A DNA stretch of 6,557 nt from positions 1-6,557 of the forward strand of contig JAUYDU010000450.1 in the NCBI GenBank assembly GCA_030691665.1, given 5' to 3'. The notes under the pieces were generated by a model that was given only the letters and a program-made list of their open reading frames with translations, did no database searches and had not been told where the DNA came from. A program made the translations under genes and the position numbers. This stretch comes from Chloroflexota bacterium. GTDB lineage: Bacteria; Chloroflexota; Dehalococcoidia; SM23-28-2. Numbering within the stretch: the stretch's first letter is position 1; each line of letters starts with the position of its first letter. This document shows, piece by piece, positions 1 to 3,993 of this stretch.

Positions 1-358
1 TCAGGCCCACCACGGCGCTAAAGTCCGCCACGGTCGGGGAGCGTGTGATCATGGTGGTGGCCTCGAAGCCACGGCTCCCCGTAACGGTCGGGGTCTCTGG
101 GTAGATGCCAAGCTGCCGAGACTGCGATGTCAGGTCGGTGAATATCTCGCTGTCGTAGGCCGGCGTTGACGGGCTCCAGAGTCCGTTGACATCAATGGTG
201 AAGCCCGGCTTGCCTTCGACGAAGACCCCATGCACGTCAGCATAGGCCGTGACGTCGGCAAGCGGGTTGTCAATGGAGATGTCCACGCCGTTCATAACGC
301 CGGAGAAGTCAAGCTCGTCCAAATAGATGTCCGCGTCTTTGGGGTGTAGCCGTGCCAT
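1..358 (-). CDS. Probable phage tail tube (major tail) protein, N-terminal 119 residues, 3' end outside the window
   Basis: The frame opens with ATG at 358 and stays open to the window edge, giving 119 residues beginning MARLHPKDADIYLDELDFSG. The ATG overlaps the upstream stop (TAATG), and GGAGG lies 8 nt before it, so the start is well supported. The sequence is acidic and beta-rich, with segments such as GFTIDVNGLW (about residues 54-63) and EIFTDLTSQS (about 72-81). It has no signal peptide or membrane segment. An early short strand region followed by a domain with alternating hydrophobic residues is typical of tail tube subunits, which stack as rings to form the DNA conduit. Position is the main support: in siphovirus operons the tube gene follows the tail terminator, here separated by one small gene. 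The call is inference from gene order and general character, because the C-terminal half is missing. Another minor tail protein remains possible. Confidence 0.6.
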   Translation of the reverse strand, partial: MARLHPKDADIYLDELDFSGVMNGVDISIDNPLADVTAYADVHGVFVEGKPGFTIDVNGLWSPSTPAYDSEIFTDLTSQSRQLGIYPETPTVTGSRGFEATTMITRSPTVADFSAVVGL

Positions 359-582
359 TAGTTCTTCCTCCGTTTCCTGGTGGGCATGATGTTGACCTTC
401 TGGGGCGGTGGCCCGTCAAGCAGTTGGGCAGCGCCAGATGCTATAAGCATTGGGATATTCAATGGCTCGGTGCCGTCCAGAATGAACACCTCACCCGCCG
501 CCACCCGGACGGAGCTGGGAACTGCCCCAGGTCCATTCGGTATTAGGAGCTTTACGTTGGCTCGGTAATACATCTCTGCCAT
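358..582 (-). CDS. Small phage protein of unknown function (74 aa)
   Basis: This 74-residue protein starts at ATG 582. AGGAG lies 5 nt upstream and overlaps the TAG stop of the tail terminator gene, so the two are tightly linked. Its own stop overlaps the ATG of the tail tube gene (TAATG). The protein starts MAEMYYRANVKLLIPNGPG. It has a central stretch with GEVFILDG (about residues 30-37) and PMLIASGAAQLL (about 44-55), and ends in a basic tail, PTRKRRKN. The pattern of short strand, glycine turn, then 'LIASGAAQLL' resembles many small phage proteins in which a beta strand is followed by a helix ending in a G-A turn, but no function is known to me. No cysteines or membrane segment are present. 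Its place between terminator and tube suggests a part in tail assembly, which is inference only. Overlapping plus-strand frames here are shadows. Confidence 0.75.
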   Translation of the reverse strand: MAEMYYRANVKLLIPNGPGAVPSSVRVAAGEVFILDGTEPLNIPMLIASGAAQLLDGPPPQKVNIMPTRKRRKN

Positions 583-590
583 CAGTTCTC

Positions 591-1001
591 CTAAACCTGG
601 TCCGCCATGATTCGGTACAGGCCCCCTATGTGCTGCCAGACATCCCCCCCATGCTCCTCTGTGAAGTAAATGTCGGACTGGCGCCGGCAGAGGAGTTGGT
701 TGAAGCCCGTGATACTCAGCGTGCCATCCTCCAGAGTGGTGTCAATCACCGTGTCTACGTCCAGGGCCGTCTTGGGCCAGGTGTTCTTCGTGACAGCCTT
801 GACCATGTAGACCATGTTGGCGAAGCGGCCCGCGAATGTGTGCTCGTCCTCCTTGGACATGGCCTGGAACACCACCCACGGCGGCGGCGTACCCTGGGGC
901 GCAACCATGTTGTGAACACCCCCTGGAGCCACGGCAAGAACCCCCGCCACGTTCAGCGCGGTGTACATCGCCTTGTCTACCTGGAGACGTGCGTTAGCCA
1001 C
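591..1001 (-). CDS. Tail terminator / tail completion protein (DUF3168-like), GTG start
   Basis: This 136-residue protein probably caps the end of the tail tube and joins the tail to the head-neck complex. It contains the pattern VAPQGTPPPWVVFQ (about residues 32-45). A 'PQGTPxPxVVF' motif is characteristic of the DUF3168/tail-terminator family. It is followed by strands with DEHTFAGRFANMVYMVKAV (about 51-69), and the C-terminus is WQHIGGLYRIMADQV, as in siphovirus homologues. I place the start at GTG 1001 (MANARLQVDKAM), because GGAGG lies exactly 6 nt upstream. The frame could extend to ATG 1025 or TTG 1034, but neither has a good SD. With the GTG start, the gene overlaps the small upstream gene by 8 nt in the arrangement GTGGCTAA. 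Its TAG stop overlaps the SD of the next gene. Length and position between the gp10-like and tube genes fit the family. Confidence 0.8.
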   Translation of the reverse strand: MANARLQVDKAMYTALNVAGVLAVAPGGVHNMVAPQGTPPPWVVFQAMSKEDEHTFAGRFANMVYMVKAVTKNTWPKTALDVDTVIDTTLEDGTLSITGFNQLLCRRQSDIYFTEEHGGDVWQHIGGLYRIMADQV

Positions 1002-1003
1002 GG
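994..1003. repeat. 10-bp direct repeat, copy 1 (TTAGCCACGG)
   Basis: TTAGCCACGG reads identically here and at 1163-1172. On the coding strand each copy contains CGTGGCTAA, which is both the end of one gene and the GTG start of the next. The copies are 169 bp apart and bracket the 58-codon gene. Confidence 0.85.
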
Positions 1004-1170
1004 ACGTCCTCCGAATGAACGACATGATACCCAATCAATGAAATGCAGGCCCAGAAATGAAGAAGGATAAGAGGCTGACGCGCCACCAAACCGAGCCAGA
1101 GTAAGACTCCTTGTCTTGTCGGCGGCCATCGGCGAAGTTTGATCGTAACCGTCAATTCTGATTTAGCCAC
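994..1170 (-). CDS. Cryptic 58-aa membrane-like small protein between neck and terminator genes
   Basis: This frame starts at GTG 1170 and stops at TAA 996-994, encoding 58 residues that begin MAKSELTVTIKLRRWPPTRQ. GAAAGGG lies 6 nt before the GTG. The start overlaps the stop of the gp10-like gene by 8 nt, and the end overlaps the GTG of the terminator gene by 8 nt, so it exactly fills what would otherwise be a 161-nt gap. Residues 22-51 are strongly hydrophobic (VLLWLGLVA, then PLILLHFWACISLIGYHVV). They are interrupted by R31-Q32, so they may be one imperfect or two short membrane segments. A basic KLRRW patch precedes them and an acidic SEDVRG tail follows. I do not recognise a family with confidence. 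It could be a small inner-membrane or superinfection-related protein, or a non-coding spacer, but the SD and symmetric overlaps favour a gene. Codon third positions look less GC-rich than in neighbouring genes. Confidence 0.55.
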   Translation of the reverse strand: MAKSELTVTIKLRRWPPTRQGVLLWLGLVARQPLILLHFWACISLIGYHVVHSEDVRG

Positions 1171-1172
1171 GG
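1163..1172. repeat. 10-bp direct repeat, copy 2 (TTAGCCACGG)
   Basis: This is the second copy of the repeat at 994-1003. It lies at the junction of the gp10-like gene (TAA stop) and the 58-codon gene (GTG start). The identity is seen directly. A common origin is inferred. Confidence 0.85.
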
Positions 1173-1609
1173 CTGGCCCTTTCGAATATCTCGCCCACGG
1201 CGTCTATGAAGGGCTGTCGCTCTGACTCGAAGGAAGGTGTCATAAAGGGGCGCGCGGGCATATTGTGAGTGCCAAACTCCAGATGGGGTGCGTATGCCGT
1301 GGACGGGCCGATTCGGGCGGCCATGCCCACGGGGCCAGTGGGATGATTCTCAGGCAGGAGCTGGATACCAGGTTTCAGTAACCGGGCAGCAGACGCGGAG
1401 GAGAAGTAGTCGCCACCGCCACCAGCCAGCGTGACGTGGATGCTGTTCATCGTGGCACCGGTGTCAATGGGGGGAGGAACGGCCTTGGCGCGACGTTCTA
1501 TGCTGAACGCCGCCACCTTGACAACATCTTGGAGCAAGCCGTTCAGCTCGTCGCTGAGCTTGTCCAGCTTGTCCGTCGTTACCGTGACTTCCAGTGGTGC
1601 GTAGGCCAT
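1163..1609 (-). CDS. HK97 gp10-like neck / tail completion protein
   Basis: This 148-residue protein of the HK97 gp10 family acts at the head-tail interface. Diagnostic features are an N-terminal helical region with alternating charge (TTDKLDKLSDELNGLLQDVV, about residues 11-30), PIDTGATMNSI (about 47-57, the conserved 'P-x-D-T-G-x-L-x-x-S' turn), YAPHLEFGTHNMPARPFMTP (106-125, the family signature) and a C-terminal helix (FIDAVGEIFERA). Length is normal for the family. I choose ATG 1609 because GGGAG lies 5 nt upstream. The frame is open to GTG 1666, but the extra 19 residues look non-native and have no SD. Its stop overlaps the GTG of the 58-codon gene. It follows the connector and stopper genes, as in other siphoviruses, with a structured gap of about 200 nt between. 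Soluble and cytoplasmic before assembly. Confidence 0.88.
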   Translation of the reverse strand: MAYAPLEVTVTTDKLDKLSDELNGLLQDVVKVAAFSIERRAKAVPPPIDTGATMNSIHVTLAGGGGDYFSSASAARLLKPGIQLLPENHPTGPVGMAARIGPSTAYAPHLEFGTHNMPARPFMTPSFESERQPFIDAVGEIFERASRG

Positions 1610-1679
1610 AAAAACTCCCAGCACATACATCTGCTGTGCCGGGACCTCTAGGGTCTCCTCTACCACTGGCGCTCAAGGC

Positions 1680-1750
1680 GCTCGGGGCCTCATCGGGCCT
1701 CAGTGAAGATGCTTATTCAGTTTCCGAGGAACTCCAGTGAGGCCCCGGGC
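1680..1750 (-). other. Long inverted repeat with two alternative partners in the gap before the gp10-like gene
   Basis: GGGGCCTCA (1684-1692) is the exact reverse complement of TGAGGCCCC (1738-1746), with a 45-nt loop. Outside it, 1683/1747, 1681/1749 and 1680/1750 also pair, giving a 13-position stem with one mismatch (1682/1748). A second copy, GGGCCTCA at 1695-1702, can pair with 1738-1745 instead, so the two stems exclude each other. No U-tract follows, so an intrinsic terminator is unlikely. The whole gap (1610-1813) holds this structure, two very short frames and the SD of the gp10-like gene. I see nothing else in it. Confidence 0.6.
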
Positions 1751-1813
1751 CCGTCTCAGAGTACCCATTGCCGTGGAGTCCCTATGCGCCTGTCAATCCA
1801 GGCCAGCTCCATC

Positions 1814-2011
1814 CTACGCTGAGTCCGGTGCCTTTGTCAAGACGTAGCCGCCCAAACCGTCCGGTTGCAAGTTCCCGGCCTGCTCCGCCTCCGCTCGGTA
1901 GGTGTTCATCAGCCCGCAGCTTCGGCATCGGATCTCCACCACATCTCTGGGGTCCAGAAGCCGGCCTTTGAGCAGGAGCTTCTTGCACTTCCCGCAATGA
2001 TATTCCTGCAT
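1814..2011 (-). CDS. Com-like zinc-ribbon protein (65 aa)
   Basis: This 65-residue protein starts at ATG 2011. It begins MQEYHCGKCKKLLLKGRL and carries two CxxC pairs, C6/C9 and C29/C32, the latter in EIRCRSCGLMN. This layout (CxxCxKLLxK, about 20 residues, then EIRCxxC) matches the small Com zinc-finger proteins of Mu-like phages. Mu Com binds an RNA hairpin in the mom transcript and switches on its translation. The C-terminal half (PDGLGGYVLTKAPDSA) is not part of the zinc motif. The ATG overlaps the TGA of the head-closure gene (TGATG), and GAGGA lies 7 nt upstream. The frame could extend 8 residues to TTG 2035, but the ATG has the better SD. No mom-like gene is visible. Fold and family are read from the sequence. 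An RNA target here is inference. Another nucleic-acid-binding zinc ribbon remains possible. Confidence 0.78.
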   Translation of the reverse strand: MQEYHCGKCKKLLLKGRLLDPRDVVEIRCRSCGLMNTYRAEAEQAGNLQPDGLGGYVLTKAPDSA

Positions 2012-2370
2012 CACGCTATCCTCGCGAGGAAGCACCGTCGCACCGTATCGTAGGACCGGCCCGTGTTCACGAACACCACTTCATAGGTCAGGCTCGCGTG
2101 GATTATCCGGTCGGCCTCGGTGATGTCCTGATCGTAGGGCAGCGTCAGCACCCAGTCAGCCTCTACGGATTCCCGGGCGGCCATGATGCCCTCGCGTCCA
2201 GTCCGCTCCGATAAACGGGCCGGCACATCGGCGTAAGCGATAGTCCAGGTCTCGGTCTGGCCCCCGGCCCCATCATCGGCCCGTGTGAGCCTTTCAATCG
2301 TAATGGTGTCAGGCAGCGCCACCGCAGCCTGCGAGCGGACGTAAGCCAAGTCTGCGCTACTGAGTGTCAT
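2011..2370 (-). CDS. Head-closure / head-tail joining protein (stopper, SPP1 gp16-like)
   Basis: This 119-residue protein starts at ATG 2370 (MTLSSADLAYVRSQAAVALP). The centre has the hallmark of the phage head-tail joining family: 'DTITIERLTRADDGAGGQTETW' (about residues 21-42), then WTIAYADVPARLSER (a small barrel strand pattern), and later VEADWVLTLPYDQDITEADRII (about 69-90), where an oxidised or polar strand leads to 'I-x-x-x-D-R-I'. The C-terminal SYDTVRRCFLARIA is the final strand. Such proteins plug the connector after DNA packaging and provide the surface on which the tail docks. The ATG overlaps the stop of the upstream connector gene (ATGA), and AGGTGGG precedes it within the end of that gene. 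It overlaps the Com-like gene by one base (TGATG). Length and order fit the family well. Confidence 0.82.
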   Translation of the reverse strand: MTLSSADLAYVRSQAAVALPDTITIERLTRADDGAGGQTETWTIAYADVPARLSERTGREGIMAARESVEADWVLTLPYDQDITEADRIIHASLTYEVVFVNTGRSYDTVRRCFLARIA

Positions 2371-2762
2371 TCATCCCACCTGCCCCTGTCCCAATCTCGC
2401 GCTCCCGTAGAGCTAGTCACGTCGTCCGAGGCGATGGTGGAGCTGTAGCCATCCACGCGGGTTGGGACTACCATGTCAGCCTTGGCCATGTTACGAAGCC
2501 GCCTGGCGGCCTCGGCATAGGCCACGGAGAGCCGTTCCTTGTTGAAGCTGGACCCGTCCGCGGAGAAGGTGAACTCCCGGGCGAAGCGTGTGGCCAGGGC
2601 CTCGCACGCATGGGCCGCAGCTCCCTGCCAGGAGCCTTCGATGGTTATGAAGTCGGCGATCTCGCCGTCCGTGAAGAGCGCGGTAGCCTGGATGGTGTCC
2701 CCAAGCTCGCGCCTAACCCTGTCCAGATCGGCGGTGCCAGATTCTGCGTAGGTGAAGGCGAT
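2367..2762 (-). CDS. Head-tail connector protein (gp6/gp15-like adaptor) with an apparent ATC start
   Basis: A 131-codon frame runs from ATC 2762 to TGA 2369-2367 and overlaps the head-closure gene as ATGA. The protein reads (I)AFTYAESGTADLDRVRREL, GDTIQATALFTDGEIADFIT (residues 21-40), then SWQGAAAHACEALATRFARE (about 44-63) and RLSVAYAEAARRLRNMAKAD (about 77-96). 'AFTY...DLDRVRxxxGDT...LFTDxEI' followed by two long helices is the pattern of small helical adaptors that sit under the portal. No ATG, GTG or TTG exists in frame between the preceding stop (TAG, about 2805) and this point. The first in-frame CTG is codon 13, the first GTG codon 80 and the first ATG codon 92. GGAGG lies 6 nt before the ATC, exactly where an ATG is expected. 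Either ATC is the initiation codon or ATG has mutated (or been misread) to ATC. The family call is strong and the start is inference. Confidence 0.8.
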   Translation of the reverse strand: MAFTYAESGTADLDRVRRELGDTIQATALFTDGEIADFITIEGSWQGAAAHACEALATRFAREFTFSADGSSFNKERLSVAYAEAARRLRNMAKADMVVPTRVDGYSSTIASDDVTSSTGARDWDRGRWDE

Positions 2763-2763
2763 C

Positions 2764-3150
2764 TCACACCTCCACGAAGATGTAGACCACTACGCAGTCG
2801 GCCAGGGCGTCCGCCTGGGCCACCGTAACCGATATGACGCCGCCATGCACCACGGGGTCATCGTAGGCCCCTGTCACGGCGGCGGCGGCGTTGTCATGCA
2901 CCTGTACCTTGGGGTAGAACCAGCCGTCCGTCTTGCTATCGCTCCGGGTGAGCACCGTCACGTCCGGGGGAACGCCAGTGGAATCAGCCTCGGATTTGAT
3001 CGTGACATCTGTAGTGGCCGGGGCCGAGGCGTTGTAGTCAATGTAGACTGCCTTGATCTTGCCCTTCGGCACCGCCTTGATCGCCGAGCCGCTGGCGGAG
3101 CCTGCGGAGCCGGTGGTGGTGACGCTAATCTTGTGCAGCTCTATGGTCAT
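2764..3150 (-). CDS. Small beta-rich virion structural protein (probable head protein)
   Basis: This 128-residue protein starts at ATG 3150. It begins MTIELHKISVTTTGSAGSAS and is made of alternating hydrophobic strands separated by S/T/G/A turns, such as KIKAVYIDYNASAPATTDVTI (about residues 31-51) and GVISVTVAQADALADCVVVYIFVEV (about 104-128). DGWFYPKVQVHDNAAAAVTG (about 75-94) sits between. There is no signal peptide or transmembrane segment. The pattern suggests a single beta-sandwich or jelly-roll. I have seen similar proteins between capsid and connector genes but know no assigned function, so 'head or decoration protein' is inference from position and fold. The SD is weak (AGGA about 10 nt upstream). 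The upstream LamG-like gene ends 12 nt before the start, so re-initiation by the same ribosomes is plausible. Its TGA lies one base before the next gene's ATC, and its last codons supply that gene's GGAGG. Confidence 0.7.
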   Translation of the reverse strand: MTIELHKISVTTTGSAGSASGSAIKAVPKGKIKAVYIDYNASAPATTDVTIKSEADSTGVPPDVTVLTRSDSKTDGWFYPKVQVHDNAAAAVTGAYDDPVVHGGVISVTVAQADALADCVVVYIFVEV

Positions 3151-3162
3151 CGCGGGACCATC

Positions 3163-3945
3163 CTAGAGGCCAAAGATGTGCCGGTAGATGTTCCAGAGCG
3201 CGGTCACATCGGCTGCGCTGAGGACCTTACCTGTTAGGAACGGCAGGCCGATACGTCCGTGGAACTCGGTGGTGGGAGTCGCGGTGACACCCGCCGCCCC
3301 CACCAGAAGTGGAGCAGCCAGATTCTCCATCGCGACATACGCTCCGGTCTCGGTGGTAGCGCCAGCCCCATCTACAGCACCGTCGACGTAGTGGAGCACA
3401 ACGGGGTCTGTCTCTCCACCATCGTAGGTCGAGACGACGAAGTGCGGGATACCGACCGCCAGGGCCGTGTCGCTGGCGCCTATCTCTTTCGTCGAAGCGT
3501 CGGCGTCGTGCAGTTCAAGAGACAGCTTGGCATTGGCATCAATAGACCACCGGTACTCCTCCAGGCTTCCAGCGCTATCGTACTTGCCCATGATGGTGTT
3601 GTCATTGACCACGTTTGGCAGAATCAGGGCACCGAGAGAGAACGGGGCATCCACCAAGCCAGTGCCGAAGGAATAGTTGTTGTGGTCAATGCCTGCAAAG
3701 TGGTGGTCGCCCGTGGGATGGAAATGGTAGGTGTACAGACCATTCTTGTGCAACATCGGAGAGAAGTCATCCTCCAGCGCCTCCGCTGCCCCGGCGGTCT
3801 CCGAGGGGAGAAGGTCGCCTACCCCGATGCCCGCAACGAGCAGGCCCGTCCGTTCGTGAAACGGCCAGACGCTCGTCTTGGTTGTGCCCAAGATGCCGAG
3901 GATGCTTCTCAGGTCGCTCAGTGAGGCCGGAAACAAGTCGCTCAT
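3163..3945 (-). CDS. LamG/concanavalin-like virion protein (probable capsid decoration)
   Basis: This 260-residue protein starts at ATG 3945 (MSDLFPASLSDLRSILGILG). The N-terminal 70 residues are a separate region. From about residue 71 it follows the LamG/concanavalin A-like jelly-roll pattern: HHFAGIDHNNYSFGTG (81-96), APFSLGALILPNV (100-112), NTIMGKYD (116-123), YRWSIDANAKLSLELHDAD (131-149), HFVVSTYDGGETDPVVLHYVDGAVDG (168-193) and EFHGRIGLPFLTGKVLSAADVTALW (227-251). LamG domains bind glycans or proteins. In phages they occur on capsid decorations and tail fibres. The position directly after the beta-helix gene and before the connector points to the capsid surface. GGTGG lies about 6 nt before ATG 3945. 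A GTG at 3954 is in frame but falls inside that SD, so I reject it. A cluster of histidines (HFHPTGDHH, 74-82) is notable. No catalytic residues are apparent. Confidence 0.7.
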   Translation of the reverse strand: MSDLFPASLSDLRSILGILGTTKTSVWPFHERTGLLVAGIGVGDLLPSETAGAAEALEDDFSPMLHKNGLYTYHFHPTGDHHFAGIDHNNYSFGTGLVDAPFSLGALILPNVVNDNTIMGKYDSAGSLEEYRWSIDANAKLSLELHDADASTKEIGASDTALAVGIPHFVVSTYDGGETDPVVLHYVDGAVDGAGATTETGAYVAMENLAAPLLVGAAGVTATPTTEFHGRIGLPFLTGKVLSAADVTALWNIYRHIFGL

Positions 3946-3958
3946 AGTTTCCACCTTG

Positions 3959-3984
3959 AGAGGGGGGCAAGTGGCCCCCCCTCT
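3959..3984 (-). other. G/C-tract hairpin before the LamG-like gene
   Basis: AGAGGGGGG (3959-3967) pairs perfectly with CCCCCCTCT (3976-3984) across an 8-nt loop. The hairpin sits between the beta-helix stop and the SD of the LamG-like gene, and the SD (3951-3957) almost abuts the stem. No U-tract follows the stem on the transcribed strand, so a classical intrinsic terminator is doubtful. It may act as an mRNA stabiliser, a partial attenuator or a control on translation of the LamG-like gene. Confidence 0.6.
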
Positions 3985-3993
3985 TGCTTAGTT

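Noticed and set aside
1104..1118. Short inverted repeat AAGAC/GTCTT near 1104-1118
   Set aside because: The stem is only 5 bp and lies inside the small membrane-like gene. This is expected by chance.
1610..1666. N-terminal extension of the gp10-like gene to GTG 1666
   Set aside because: The 19 added residues have no family resemblance and no SD, while ATG 1609 has GGGAG at 5 nt.
2364..3924. Plus-strand frames of 154, 161 and 221 codons
   Set aside because: They oppose recognisable connector, beta-rich and LamG-like genes. The sequences show no domain, and gene order supports the minus strand only.
3959..3984. Intrinsic transcription terminator at the G/C hairpin
   Set aside because: The stem is strong but no U-tract follows on either strand, and essential neck genes lie downstream in the same operon.
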